In this document: positions 29,347 to 37,878 of the stretch, one piece after another | How the letters are laid out: each line of letters begins with the position of its first letter | Numbering within the stretch: position 1 is the stretch's first letter | IMG/VR virus record: IMGVR_UViG_3300045960_000114 | Coordinates: 121,266-185,265 of that record | DNA length: 64,000 nt | Reading direction: 5' to 3' (one strand) | DNA from: a virus | The notes under the pieces: generated by a model | Databases searched by the model: none | Seen by the model: only the letters and a program-made list of their open reading frames with translations | Told to the model about the DNA's origin: nothing | Program-made: the position numbers and the translations under genes

Positions 29347-31002
29347 ATGCAAACGCTGGAAGCCGCTCCGTCAGTATCGACATGTGAATTCGGAGCGCTG
29401 GCCAAGGGTATCTATGAGCACAAATACTCTTGGTTGAAAGATGACCAAACGAAGGAAAGCTGGCCTGAAACGTGTCGGAGAGTGGTAACCCACGTAGTAC
29501 ATCCGTACCTGCCCGCCTTGGCCGATCCCATCTACGAGTTGCTGGTCCAACGGAAGTTCATGCCGGGCGGTCGCTATCTTTACGCCGCCGGAAGGAAGTT
29601 CCATCAGGTCAACAACTGCTTCTTATTCGACGTGGAGGACAGCAGGGAAGGCTGGGCCGGCTTGATGTTCCGCGCCACGCAGGCGCTGATGACGGGCGGT
29701 GGCATTGGGACGGTGTACAGCAAGTTGAGGGCTGAAGGCGAACCAGTGAAGGGCATGGGCGGGCAGTCGACGGGTCCAATTTCGCTGATGAACATGGTCA
29801 ACGAAGCCGGACGACACATCATGCAGGGCGGCTCGCGGCGTGCAGCGGTATGGGCTGGACTCCACTGGAACCACAAGGACTGCCACAAGTTCGTCCACCT
29901 GAAGGACTGGCCGGAATTCGTCAAGGCGCGCAAGTCAGAGGACTTCAACTTCCCAGCTGCCATGGACGGCACGAACATCAGTGTCATTCTGGATGATGCC
30001 TTCTTCACCGCCTACAACGACAAATCGAACCCACAACACCAACAGGCGTACGACATTTATTGGGACGTGGTGTGGCAGATGTGTCGTTCAGGTGAGCCTG
30101 GATTCTCAGTCGACGTCGGCCCGAATGCTGGTGAACATCTTCGCAACGCATGCACGGAAATAACCAGTTCGGATGACAATGACGTCTGCAACCTAGGCAG
30201 TATTAACCTGGCCCGGATTGAGAGCAAAGAAGAGATGGCAAGGGCGGTCGAGCTCTCGACCGCCTTTCTCATTTGCGGCACCCTCTATTCGAAGGTGCCA
30301 TTCCCCGAAGTGGCCGACGCGCGTGAGCGCAACCGCCGGCTCGGCCTTGGCCTCATGGGCATCCATGAGTGGTTGCTTGTCCGCGGAAAGCGCTACGGCG
30401 CCGATGAGGAGTTGGGCACGTGGATGTCTGAGTACGTCAAGTCGGATGAATATGCCGCTAACTACTGCAAGCAGCTGAACATCTCCGTCCCGAAGAAGAC
30501 GCGTGCGATCGCCCCGACAGGCACCATCAGCATCCTGGCTGAGACCACGTCCGGAATCGAGCCGATCTTCTGCGTGGCGTACCTGCGTCGTTACCTCAAG
30601 GGACGCCAGTGGCACGCGCAGTACGCCATTGATAACACGGCCCGCCGCCTGATCGAACGCGGTATCCCGGTCGAGCAGATCGAGGATGCGTACGAGCTGG
30701 CAAAGGACGTGGAGCGCCGGGTGTCGTTCCAGGCGTGGATGCAGCGGTATGTCGACCACGCGATCAGCAGCACCATCAACCTGCCGGAGTGGGGCTCCGA
30801 GTACAATAACGGCGACACGGTTCGGCCCTTCGGCGAGATGCTGGTCAAGTACCTGCCGGGGCTTCGCGGCGTGACGGCATACCCGGATGGGTCGCGTGGT
30901 GGCCAGCCTTTGACGCCCGTGAGCTACAAGGCAGCCATTAAGAAGGAAGGCGTGGAGTTTGTGGAAAATACGAACTGCACGTCAGGGTCGTGCGGCGTTT
31001 GA
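29347..31002 (+). CDS. nrdJ: Class II (adenosylcobalamin-dependent) ribonucleotide reductase
   Basis: Converts ribonucleotides to deoxyribonucleotides for phage DNA synthesis without oxygen dependence. Using the ATG at 29347 (AAGGGGG upstream) the protein has 551 residues. VNNCFLF holds one redox cysteine (about Cys91). NACTEI gives the active-site Asn267, Cys269 and Glu271, CNLGSINLA the partner cysteine (about 281), and APTGTISILAETTSGIEP the phosphate-binding loop. The C-terminal CTSGSCGV supplies the swinging cysteine pair. No NrdB-like gene is nearby, consistent with a B12 enzyme, so the host must supply cobalamin. The leader suggests translational control, and a terminator closes the unit. 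Confidence 0.93.
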   Translation: MQTLEAAPSVSTCEFGALAKGIYEHKYSWLKDDQTKESWPETCRRVVTHVVHPYLPALADPIYELLVQRKFMPGGRYLYAAGRKFHQVNNCFLFDVEDSREGWAGLMFRATQALMTGGGIGTVYSKLRAEGEPVKGMGGQSTGPISLMNMVNEAGRHIMQGGSRRAAVWAGLHWNHKDCHKFVHLKDWPEFVKARKSEDFNFPAAMDGTNISVILDDAFFTAYNDKSNPQHQQAYDIYWDVVWQMCRSGEPGFSVDVGPNAGEHLRNACTEITSSDDNDVCNLGSINLARIESKEEMARAVELSTAFLICGTLYSKVPFPEVADARERNRRLGLGLMGIHEWLLVRGKRYGADEELGTWMSEYVKSDEYAANYCKQLNISVPKKTRAIAPTGTISILAETTSGIEPIFCVAYLRRYLKGRQWHAQYAIDNTARRLIERGIPVEQIEDAYELAKDVERRVSFQAWMQRYVDHAISSTINLPEWGSEYNNGDTVRPFGEMLVKYLPGLRGVTAYPDGSRGGQPLTPVSYKAAIKKEGVEFVENTNCTSGSCGV

Positions 31003-31030
31003 ACGTCGTACGAAAAACCAAGGTAACAGA

Positions 31031-31059
31031 AAGCCGCAGCGATGAGCTGCGGCTTTTTT
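31031..31059 (+). terminator. Rho-independent terminator after nrdJ
   Basis: Perfect 10-bp stem (31031-31040 with 31046-31055), 5-nt loop and a T run to 31059. Confidence 0.95.
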
Positions 31060-31076
31060 GTTTTGAGGAGATTGTA

Positions 31077-31397
31077 ATGGCGAAGGACAGGGAAGACTCA
31101 ACGTCAGCATCAGCAACCAACCTTACGTGGACTCCGTTTGATGTGAAGAATGCTCCACGGCACCGGCTGTACAAGGTGAATTACGCACTCGAGCTGGCGC
31201 TAAACCCGGAGCTGGCGATTGATCACGTCGCTGATATAGCTTTCAGCTGGGGTAACATGGATCACGGTCAGTTGGAAGACGAAGTTAACCGTCGGTTGCA
31301 CATCTGCCGCTGCCGTAAGCTGGTTGTCAAGCTGCCTGATCCTCCGCCGTTCCCATCGTACATTTCCAGGGACGATTGGCGTGCTCTGGTGAGTTAA
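31077..31397 (+). CDS. Hypothetical protein
   Basis: A 106-residue protein from the ATG at 31077 with GAGGAG upstream. Mixed alpha/beta with CRCRK near residue 80 and a Pro-rich segment. No family recognised. Upstream in-frame sequence runs through the nrdJ terminator and was excluded. Confidence 0.78.
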   Translation: MAKDREDSTSASATNLTWTPFDVKNAPRHRLYKVNYALELALNPELAIDHVADIAFSWGNMDHGQLEDEVNRRLHICRCRKLVVKLPDPPPFPSYISRDDWRALVS

Positions 31398-31410
31398 CAA
31401 GGAGAGTGGG

Positions 31411-31758
31411 ATGTCATCCATCGAGAACCTACTGGGTGTGCGATTCACCTCATACAGGGGTGTATCGACGATTGAGGTTAGCAACGCGTTGTTAAAGCGC
31501 TGGATGCCCTTGGGGATGTACTTCTTTGGGGTGATCATCCTGCGCGGTCGGCAGTCGAGAAACACCAGGGCACACGAGTATTGTCACTACCTTCAGGCGA
31601 AGGAGGACTCGTTGTTCTGGTTTAAGTATTTGTTTGAGTATGCCCGGGTAGGTTACTGGGCCAACAAATACGAACGGGCAGCGCGGATTTTCGCGTTGCG
31701 ATCCCGTTGTTCCTCTCTCTTTCGGCGAAGCCAGTATATGCCTTTTGCCAAACCGTAG
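31411..31758 (+). CDS. HExxH metallopeptidase-like protein
   Basis: A 115-residue protein with AAGGAGAG before the ATG. RAHEYCHYLQ (53-62) gives a zinc-binding HExxH (His55, Glu56, His59), and KYERAARIF about 30 residues later could supply the third ligand (Glu88). A short hydrophobic stretch precedes it. Resembles minimal metallopeptidase-like phage proteins; substrate unknown. Its last 106 bases overlap the convergent minus-strand gene. Confidence 0.68.
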   Translation: MSSIENLLGVRFTSYRGVSTIEVSNALLKRWMPLGMYFFGVIILRGRQSRNTRAHEYCHYLQAKEDSLFWFKYLFEYARVGYWANKYERAARIFALRSRCSSLFRRSQYMPFAKP

Positions 31759-32792
31759 GCGCCTAACCCGCCACCTACGAGTCCTGCGACTGATGGGGTT
31801 AGTGAGGCTTTGGCGGGTATCTTCTTTAGCCACTTGTTGACTAACTTTTGGCGGCTTCCCATTGTGGCCTGCCAGCCTGGCCAGTGTTTGGCTATGTATT
31901 TTGCTGGGTTCCGTTCCCCGGCAGCCTGTTCGAGTTTCCAGCCGCCGTACATACCACCGGCGGCGCCGAGAAGCGCAGCCAGTGGTGCCATTCCTTCTCC
32001 TTCGCGGATGTCTTTAACACCCTTGTAGACACTTCCACCCAGCGCGGATCCCATCGCCAGCCTGATCAGGGGGTTGTACAACCTGTCCCATTTTGGGAGA
32101 TTGAACTTGGTTCCGTAATAACCGACTGGCTCATACTTATCTGAGCGCAGGTAGTCGGAAGCCAGTTCATAGCCTTTTGGGGCTTTAAGGCCGGGATCGA
32201 CGCCAGAACGACGCATAACGTCAGCAGGTCCTGTTGAGCAGACGTTACCTTTGCAATTTGGTAATGGTACGCTGGGTGGAAGGAAGATTCGCCCTGCCGC
32301 TGTTGCGAGCAGTTTGTTTGGTGAGTATTCCTCTTTCGCCAATTCGATGGCATTTCGTGCGATACCTTTCTGTTGTGTGGCTGTCAGCTTTTTTGGTCTG
32401 AGTAGCACACCCCCGCGCTGGTTCTTCAGTAGGGTATATAGCGGGTCAGCACCACCAGCCATATGGGACATACCCTCATTTCCGAGGATTTCTGCATGAT
32501 AGTATGGGGCGCCGCTCAGTATCGGTGTGACTGCTCGCCAGGCCGAGTAGGGAGCTTTGTTGTGGGTGAGAACGACATCCCCTGGCCGACTCTCCATGAA
32601 CAGGTCGTGTGCACCCATTCGTTTGACTTTACCAAGATCCATCATTGGTTTCTGTCCGATTAGGGGCGACATCACGGATAAGCCAGTTCCCAGCCCTAAT
32701 ACGTGCTCTAGCCGCAGTTTTTGTTTATTCTCTTCCTCTGCCTGGTTGGAGTACCGGGCAGCTGCGATGATCGCTTGTTTTAGCAGTGACAT
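31653..32792 (-). CDS. Permuted papain-like (NlpC/P60 or YiiX-type) protein
   Basis: A 379-residue minus-strand protein. SRPGDVVLTHNKAPYSAW (68-85) and PYYHAEIL (96-103, His99), then NVCSTGPADVMRRSG (183-197, Cys185), follow the circularly permuted papain-fold pattern in which the His precedes the Cys. It could be a peptidase, amidase or acyltransferase. The C-terminal 150 residues carry glycine-rich hydrophobic segments (LGAAGGMYGGW, VAGLVGGGLGAYGLA) suited to membrane insertion, which is unusual for the family and hints at a virion or injected protein. It overlaps the plus-strand metallopeptidase-like gene tail to tail. Confidence 0.75.
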   Translation of the reverse strand: MSLLKQAIIAAARYSNQAEEENKQKLRLEHVLGLGTGLSVMSPLIGQKPMMDLGKVKRMGAHDLFMESRPGDVVLTHNKAPYSAWRAVTPILSGAPYYHAEILGNEGMSHMAGGADPLYTLLKNQRGGVLLRPKKLTATQQKGIARNAIELAKEEYSPNKLLATAAGRIFLPPSVPLPNCKGNVCSTGPADVMRRSGVDPGLKAPKGYELASDYLRSDKYEPVGYYGTKFNLPKWDRLYNPLIRLAMGSALGGSVYKGVKDIREGEGMAPLAALLGAAGGMYGGWKLEQAAGERNPAKYIAKHWPGWQATMGSRQKLVNKWLKKIPAKASLTPSVAGLVGGGLGAYGLAKGIYWLRRKREEQRDRNAKIRAARSYLLAQ

Positions 32793-32925
32793 ATTTGTTT
32801 GATCTCCTGGGATAAGTTTATGTGTCCCCAGGCGTCAGTCAATAGCTGCTCAGGGCATCAAAACGGGGTGCCTGCAGGCGTTAGAATACATTGTGGCCCT
32901 TTTCATTCACCTAAAGGAGGATCAG
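32793..32925. promoter_or_regulatory. Divergent intergenic region with CGTTAGAATA motif
   Basis: Lies between the minus-strand papain-like gene and the plus-strand gene at 32926. CGTTAGAATACATTGTG (32879-32895) is nearly identical to CGTTAGAATAGATTGTG at 45125. TAGAAT fits a -10 element for the rightward gene block. Confidence 0.5.
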
Positions 32926-33237
32926 ATGAGAGACGACGTTGGATGCAACGAGGTCGTTACGCTCAAGGCGAAGGATGTGCCTTTGGTCAGCCGGCTCATC
33001 CAGCTGGGGCGGAAGTGGACGGTCTTTTCCCTGAAAAGCAATCCGGAGGAGTTTTATGTCATCAAGACTCCGATGGGGCAGGTGGTCCATGAACACCTGA
33101 AGGCCAAGTACGGCGACGATCTCGGGATCATATACCAGCCCGACGCCGAGAACTGCGATTTGTGTCCGCATCCGCACGGCTGTCCGCGCGACCAGGCGAA
33201 GCTCCGGCAGATCACGAAGATCGGGTTGCCAGCCTGA
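32926..33237 (+). CDS. Hypothetical protein with Cys/His cluster
   Basis: A 103-residue protein from the ATG at 32926 with AAAGGAGG upstream. Beta-rich first 65 residues, then CDLCPHPHGCPRD (about 77-89), a likely zinc site. First gene downstream of the CGTTAGAATA motif. No family recognised. Confidence 0.82.
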   Translation: MRDDVGCNEVVTLKAKDVPLVSRLIQLGRKWTVFSLKSNPEEFYVIKTPMGQVVHEHLKAKYGDDLGIIYQPDAENCDLCPHPHGCPRDQAKLRQITKIGLPA

Positions 33238-33269
33238 CGGGTCTTTGCTAATCTGGATCAGGGTGATCA

Positions 33270-33479
33270 ATGGCGCGAAAGAAGAGTAAACAGACGACCG
33301 CCATGACGTTCATCGGGGGACCGATGGACGGCTCTGAGGTCACCCTCAAACTTGAAGAGAGTGCCGACATCACGCTGCAGCCGTCGGAAGTTCCAGCTTC
33401 GGTGATGGTTCTCTTCCGGGCTTGCACCTACCGCGTGAACGTCGACAAGAAACGGCTGTACCACATTCCCCTGAAGTAA
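33270..33479 (+). CDS. Small beta-rich protein
   Basis: Sixty-nine residues. TFIGGPMDGSEV after a basic start, followed by strands and a final YRVNVDKKRLYHIPL, recalls a common small phage protein with an FxGGPxDG motif whose role is unknown. A strong terminator follows. Confidence 0.75.
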   Translation: MARKKSKQTTAMTFIGGPMDGSEVTLKLEESADITLQPSEVPASVMVLFRACTYRVNVDKKRLYHIPLK

Positions 33480-33517
33480 GTTTCCTGCCCGTCAGCGAGT
33501 GCTGGCGGCGTTCCCCG

Positions 33518-33551
33518 CGCCTGGGTTGGTTCCCGCCGCCCAGGCGTTTTT
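33518..33551 (+). terminator. Rho-independent terminator
   Basis: Eight-bp stem CGCCTGGG/CCCAGGCG (33518-33525 with 33539-33546), 13-nt loop, then TTTTT. Confidence 0.9.
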
Positions 33552-33570
33552 CTTTAGCTAGGAGGACAGG

Positions 33571-34059
33571 ATGGTCATCAAGTTGATAGCGGTTCATAAC
33601 AAAGCTGTTGCACCAAGGCGTGCCACCAAGCGGTCGTCAGGTGCTGACGTGTACGCCGTCGAGGACTTTGTCATCCCACCGAAGGACTGGGTCACGGCTG
33701 ACCTGGGGCTTCAGGTTGCCGACATGCCGGAGATTGCAGGGTATCTATCCGGCCCTTGGAGAGACACGGACCCTCGGGTAGAGGTCGGGCTCGAGTTGCA
33801 GGTGCGCGCGCGGTCTGGCGAGGCGCGCAAGCGCGGTGTCTTCGTCCTGAATGAGCCAGGCACCATCGACCAGGACTACCGTGGAATGATGGGTGTGATC
33901 CTGGCCAACTTCAGCAATCAGCCGGTTGAGTTCAAGGCTGGCGAACGCATTGCTCAGGTCGTGTGCAGCCTGGTGCTATATGTCGACTACGAACTGGTTG
34001 GGGAGGTTAGCGAGACGGAGCGGGGCGCTGGCGGCTTCGGCTCGACAGGGAGGGTGTGA
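33571..34059 (+). CDS. dut: dUTP diphosphatase
   Basis: Hydrolyses dUTP to dUMP and diphosphate, keeping uracil out of DNA and supplying dTMP synthesis. The 162-residue trimeric-type dUTPase has all five motifs: SSGADVYA (22-29), RARSG (79-83), GTIDQDYRGMMGV (97-109) with the catalytic Asp, KAGERIAQVV (122-131) and the C-terminal GGFGSTG (154-160). AGGAGG lies before the ATG. About 20-25 residues longer than the E. coli-type core owing to an insert near 55-72. Its stop overlaps the cupin gene, so the two are co-translated. Confidence 0.95.
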   Translation: MVIKLIAVHNKAVAPRRATKRSSGADVYAVEDFVIPPKDWVTADLGLQVADMPEIAGYLSGPWRDTDPRVEVGLELQVRARSGEARKRGVFVLNEPGTIDQDYRGMMGVILANFSNQPVEFKAGERIAQVVCSLVLYVDYELVGEVSETERGAGGFGSTGRV

Positions 34060-34478
34060 TGGGCTTCGTAATTGAGACTGTGGGGCTTGCGGCGAAGAAG
34101 TGGGGAATGGAAGAGGTCTTCGTAAACAACTCCATGTACTGCGGTAAGCGGATGACCGTGATGCCTGGTGTTGCCTGCTCCATTCACTACCACACCGACA
34201 AGGTTGAGACGTTCGTCGTGCTGGATGGTCGGCTGATCCTCGAGATCTATGAGGAAGTCAGTCTGATGGCACCGAAGCGCCGGCGGCTACTGGAATGCAG
34301 GCCGCTGTTGCCGGGCAGGCCATTGACGATCCTCAAGCACACACCGCATCGGTTTTGGGCGGAGCACGCGCCGGTACGGTTCCTGGAGTTCTCGAGTCAT
34401 GACAGTCTGGACGATTCGATCCGGATCACCAAGGCGGGTCCGGTCACTTGGAAATATTCTTTAGGAGGGCCGTGGTAA
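34059..34478 (+). CDS. Cupin, sugar-isomerase-like
   Basis: A 139-residue single cupin domain. VACSIHYHTDKVETFVVLDG (about 39-58) is the first cupin motif with His/His/Glu metal ligands and HTPHRFWA (about 104-111) carries the second. KKWGMEEVF near the start and a SSHDSLDD-type ending are like D-lyxose ketol-isomerase or mannose-6-phosphate-isomerase-type cupins. A role in making a nucleotide-sugar precursor for the phage-encoded transferases is plausible. Start ATG overlaps the dut stop. Confidence 0.75.
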   Translation: MGFVIETVGLAAKKWGMEEVFVNNSMYCGKRMTVMPGVACSIHYHTDKVETFVVLDGRLILEIYEEVSLMAPKRRRLLECRPLLPGRPLTILKHTPHRFWAEHAPVRFLEFSSHDSLDDSIRITKAGPVTWKYSLGGPW

Positions 34479-34906
34479 TGGCGTATGACTGTCAGGTATT
34501 CTTCCTGGAAATCAAGGTGGCCAGGGAGAACGAGACGTTCTTGTGTGCCTCGGAAGAGGTGGCGATGAAGATCGTCCGGGCTTACGCCCGGCTTGTGGCG
34601 ATCCAGCTCATGTCGAAGAACAAAGCGTTAAAACTGGATTTGTCGGACAGTAACAATCTGCCCGATATGTTGGTGGCATCTAAGGATCTCGCGTATAGTA
34701 TAGATGCGCGAGATGTCATCACCGATGACGTCGAGTTTGTAGAGGAAACGCGCCAAATCCAGGAGGAGATCGAGGCAGAGGAGGATGAAGTGGAGGAGGA
34801 GATGGCTGCGGATGCTGCAGCCGTCGAAGCTGAGCGAACTGGTATGCCCAGCTCGGTGTTGAACGACGCTGACGATACCCTTTTCGGGAGGATGGACGAG
34901 GTATGA
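34478..34906 (+). CDS. Hypothetical protein with very acidic C-terminal region
   Basis: A 142-residue protein starting in a TAATG overlap with AGGAGGG upstream. Residues 1-75 form an alpha/beta domain; 85-125 is a run of Glu/Asp/Ala, possibly a DNA mimic or charged coiled coil. No family recognised. Confidence 0.8.
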   Translation: MAYDCQVFFLEIKVARENETFLCASEEVAMKIVRAYARLVAIQLMSKNKALKLDLSDSNNLPDMLVASKDLAYSIDARDVITDDVEFVEETRQIQEEIEAEEDEVEEEMAADAAAVEAERTGMPSSVLNDADDTLFGRMDEV

Positions 34907-35214
34907 AGATCATCAACATACAGGTTGAGCTCGGGCCGGGGAAGGAACTGCTGATCAACGGCAGACCCTGGCAGACGTCGAACATCGCCCAGGAAGTGGA
35001 TGAGAAGGTCTTCCTGAAGCAGACGAACTTGGAGCAGAAGTGGGCGGTTCTCTGCGAGCTGCAGAAGCTGCTTGCGATGCTGTCGTACCAGTACCAGGTT
35101 CAGCGGGTGATGTCTGGCGACTTGCCTGCAACCGACTTTGAACGGATGCAGCGCAATGTCGGGTACTCGGTGGGCTGGGGTCCGCAGTTGCCTCCGCCCC
35201 CGAAGCGGGAGTGA
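34903..35214 (+). CDS. Hypothetical protein
   Basis: A 103-residue protein in an ATGA overlap, GGGAGGA upstream. A strand-rich start (KIINIQVELGPG), a helical middle and a Pro-rich basic tail (LPPPPKRE). No family recognised. Confidence 0.8.
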   Translation: MKIINIQVELGPGKELLINGRPWQTSNIAQEVDEKVFLKQTNLEQKWAVLCELQKLLAMLSYQYQVQRVMSGDLPATDFERMQRNVGYSVGWGPQLPPPPKRE

Positions 35215-35217
35215 ACC

Positions 35218-35988
35218 ATGAGCAGTTGGTCTAGCTACAGGTTCGATCAGGTACGGTGGTGTGTGCTTTCCGGTGTTCCTAACAATAAGTTCGAGACAGA
35301 GGCGCGGGCGTTTGCAATGGAGCATCCATCTGTAATGGAGGCGTTCGCGGAAGAGTGTCAGGTACTAGTGGATGGCGACAGTCGGTTCTCGTTCAAGGAT
35401 GTCGTCGCGCGGGTCAGGTTTGTACGTGGGGTCAAACTCAGCAACAACCTGACTGCACCTCTGGGTCAGTTGATAATGCGTCTGTTCAGCCACGAAGGCA
35501 TCAGTGTGCGTCTGTTCAGCTTACCTGGGCGGCGCATGCGCACGAACTGGATAGACAGGACGCGGCACCTGCGGACGGCTTCCATCACGCTTGAGGCATT
35601 CCAGCGCAGGTACGGGCCGGTCGTGAGCAACAAGGATCGTGATGCGCGGGCGAAGTTGTACTTCGACCAGGACCTGCACCTGATGTTCATCCAGGCGTGC
35701 AAGGATGCGATCAAGTGGTACGAAGACAACGGGGCTGACTGGAAGGTGTCTGTGAAGGACATTCTTCAGGCTTCGCGTCTTAACTACAAGATCAAGGTGA
35801 CAGGACGGATTGCTGGTGAGCGTATGTACAACCCGATCTTCAGCAACACGGACGTGACGTACTACGCCCGCATGATGCTGGTGGATGTGCCAGAGCTGAA
35901 GCAGCTGGTGAATGGGGTGAAGCGGATCAAGCACGAGTTGGACAAGGAGGCCATGGTGGTAGCGCCTGAGGCTTTCCTGGAGGTATAA
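35218..35988 (+). CDS. Hypothetical protein
   Basis: A 256-residue protein whose ATG follows the previous stop by three bases. Mostly helical, basic in the centre (SLPGRRMRTNWIDRTRHLR), consistent with nucleic-acid binding. A helix-turn-helix-like stretch lies around residues 60-95. No family recognised. Confidence 0.82.
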   Translation: MSSWSSYRFDQVRWCVLSGVPNNKFETEARAFAMEHPSVMEAFAEECQVLVDGDSRFSFKDVVARVRFVRGVKLSNNLTAPLGQLIMRLFSHEGISVRLFSLPGRRMRTNWIDRTRHLRTASITLEAFQRRYGPVVSNKDRDARAKLYFDQDLHLMFIQACKDAIKWYEDNGADWKVSVKDILQASRLNYKIKVTGRIAGERMYNPIFSNTDVTYYARMMLVDVPELKQLVNGVKRIKHELDKEAMVVAPEAFLEV

Positions 35989-35990
35989 AG

Positions 35991-36674
35991 ATGAAGATAG
36001 CTGTGTTTGCTCTCTTCTACGGTGACTACCCGGACCTGCACGCCCGTTTGATCAATGGGCTGGTTGGCTCCCTCAAGTTGCCGGACGTGAAGTTGACAGT
36101 CTGGTTGAACAGTGTCAGCGATCGCTGCGTCGATCTGATTTCCAAAGGCGTGGCAGAGTTGGGTGGTGACATCGCGTACAGGGGCGACAACGTGCCCAAG
36201 TACGAGGCAATGCGCACGATGTTCCAGCCGCTCAAGGTCGTATCGAACACCGATTGGGTGGTGTGGTTCGACGATGATACCCTGATTGAGAAGCAGGACT
36301 GGGTTTCTGTAACGTCTAACTACATTCTGGCCAACCCTAGCGCTGTCTACATGGGAGAACGGTGGTTCATCCACTGGATGAACGGGCAGTGGGAGTTCGT
36401 CCAGAAGTCGAAGTGGTTCCAGGGAAAGCCGCCTGAGATGATCAAGGGCAAGCCCGGTATCAACTTCGCGCAGGGTGCATACTGGTGGCTGAAGTCGTCA
36501 GCCATGTGCGACCTGGATTGGCCCGACTCGCGGCTGAGCCACAATGGAGGCGATACCCTGCTGGGGGAGGCAATCCGCCAGCAGGGGTGGCCGTTCCATA
36601 AGTTCAGCTACGGGGTAAAACCTAACAAGGCGCCACGGCGAGGGCTTTCACAGCGGCCTGCCGGGGCGAAGTGA
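35991..36674 (+). CDS. Glycosyltransferase, GT-A/family 2-like
   Basis: A 227-residue protein. A Rossmann-like N-terminus (KIAVFALFYGDYPD), WVVWFDDDTLIE (about 88-99) with the DxD-type metal site and QGAYWWLKSSAM ... HNGGDTLLGEAI in the acceptor region resemble family 2 and beta-1,4-galactosyltransferase-type enzymes. Possibly adds a hexose to DNA bases, a capsid protein or a surface glycan. The acceptor is unknown. It overlaps the next frame by four bases (GTGA). Confidence 0.72.
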   Translation: MKIAVFALFYGDYPDLHARLINGLVGSLKLPDVKLTVWLNSVSDRCVDLISKGVAELGGDIAYRGDNVPKYEAMRTMFQPLKVVSNTDWVVWFDDDTLIEKQDWVSVTSNYILANPSAVYMGERWFIHWMNGQWEFVQKSKWFQGKPPEMIKGKPGINFAQGAYWWLKSSAMCDLDWPDSRLSHNGGDTLLGEAIRQQGWPFHKFSYGVKPNKAPRRGLSQRPAGAK

Positions 36675-36949
36675 GGATCATGGGATACAAAGATGAGGTT
36701 AGTGGCTCGGGCGGAGAAGTGAAGGAGGATGTGACGGAAGCGCTGAAGTTCTGCGACTTGATCCTTCGACGGATCGAGGACCTGCCGGAGCGGGCGTTTG
36801 AGTTCGGCGCGTCAGTCGAGGAGAAAGTGACCGGCATGCGGAAGTGGATTGACGAGAAGAAGCACGTCACTCCTAAGATGCAGGCGGCGCTGGAGAACAT
36901 CTACTCGGGGATGAAGAAGTGGTTACGGGAGGCCGACGATGACGACTAA
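36671..36949 (+). CDS. Small helical protein
   Basis: Ninety-two residues if started at the GTG that overlaps the previous stop; an ATG at 36680 is possible but its site is too close. An amphipathic helical protein with an acidic C-terminus. No family recognised. Confidence 0.72.
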   Translation: MRIMGYKDEVSGSGGEVKEDVTEALKFCDLILRRIEDLPERAFEFGASVEEKVTGMRKWIDEKKHVTPKMQAALENIYSGMKKWLREADDDD

Positions 36950-37259
36950 AGAGCCGATTGTCTGGACGTGGTTCACCACGGTGCGCTGCTCTCTGGCGCT
37001 CTCGGCTTGCAAGCTGTGCGGCAAGCGTGAGACGTCACCAGGACCGATGGTCATCATTGAGGCCGAGGCGAACGACAAATCGGTTCGATCGCAAAACCGG
37101 TACTGTCTGGCCTGCTACGAGGCGCAGGTCAAGCTGGCGCACATCGACGGTGAGCTCAGGGATTTGCCGGAGAAAATCAAACCGGATGAATACTTGAGCC
37201 TGATCGTCCCCGCCTATATAGTTCAAAAGGGTGACGTTCTGTCATACTTCAAGGCATAG
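36939..37259 (+). CDS. Zinc-binding hypothetical protein
   Basis: A 106-residue protein. CKLC (about 24-27) and CLAC (about 56-59) form a four-Cys zinc site around a beta insert, with a helical tail. It starts inside the end of the previous gene. No family recognised. Confidence 0.78.
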   Translation: MTTKEPIVWTWFTTVRCSLALSACKLCGKRETSPGPMVIIEAEANDKSVRSQNRYCLACYEAQVKLAHIDGELRDLPEKIKPDEYLSLIVPAYIVQKGDVLSYFKA

Positions 37260-37271
37260 GAGGAACGAGTC

Positions 37272-37706
37272 ATGCTGAAGTTGCTGATGGTGTTGCCGTT
37301 GCTGTTGATGTGTACCAACTGCGGTGAGACGGTCGACAAGCTGAAGGTTGCCAAGGACGCGGGGCAAGTCGCTGCGCTCGCCTGGCAGGCTGCAGCCAAG
37401 CCGACGCCTGACCAGGTGAAGGCGGTCAAGTTCGTTGTGGATGACATCCGGAAGTCCATGACGGACTGGAAGGAAGGCGGGTTCACGGGCACGCTTCCCG
37501 ACATCTACAAGGGGATCGACAAAGCCTTGCCGCCCGATACGAAGGCCGCTGAAAACAAGTTGGCACGGAAGCTGGCTGAGCTGCTGGTTGCTGAACTGGA
37601 TAACCAATTCAAGAAGCGTCCGGATTGGCAAAAGGCCGGTGGCGAGGTTGCTTCGATCGTGGGTGCCTTCTGTGACGGCGCGTCCGGCGTGTTGACGACT
37701 CCGTAG
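37272..37706 (+). CDS. Lipoprotein or secreted helical protein
   Basis: A 144-residue protein with AGGAGGA upstream. A hydrophobic N-terminus (MLKLLMVLPLLLMCTNC) ends in LMC or TNC, either of which could serve as lipidation Cys. The mature part is helical and basic. A strong terminator follows about 85 bases downstream. Role unknown; lysis or exclusion are possibilities. Confidence 0.78.
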   Translation: MLKLLMVLPLLLMCTNCGETVDKLKVAKDAGQVAALAWQAAAKPTPDQVKAVKFVVDDIRKSMTDWKEGGFTGTLPDIYKGIDKALPPDTKAAENKLARKLAELLVAELDNQFKKRPDWQKAGGEVASIVGAFCDGASGVLTTP

Positions 37707-37790
37707 GAATGTGGGGAGCAGGTAGGGCGGAAACTACTCTGATGGCGGTGTAGGCATCTTTCCGCGCCACGCACCGTCCGGCCCCCATTA

Positions 37791-37823
37791 AGGGGCGGCC
37801 AGTAAAATGGCCGCCCCTTTTTT
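37791..37823 (+). terminator. Rho-independent terminator
   Basis: Perfect 11-bp GC-rich stem (37791-37801 with 37808-37818), 6-nt loop, then a T run. One of the strongest in the window. Confidence 0.96.
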
Positions 37824-37878
37824 GTTTGCGTTTGACTTATTAGCTCAGTTGTTTTAATCTTGGGAACTGGAGGAAACG

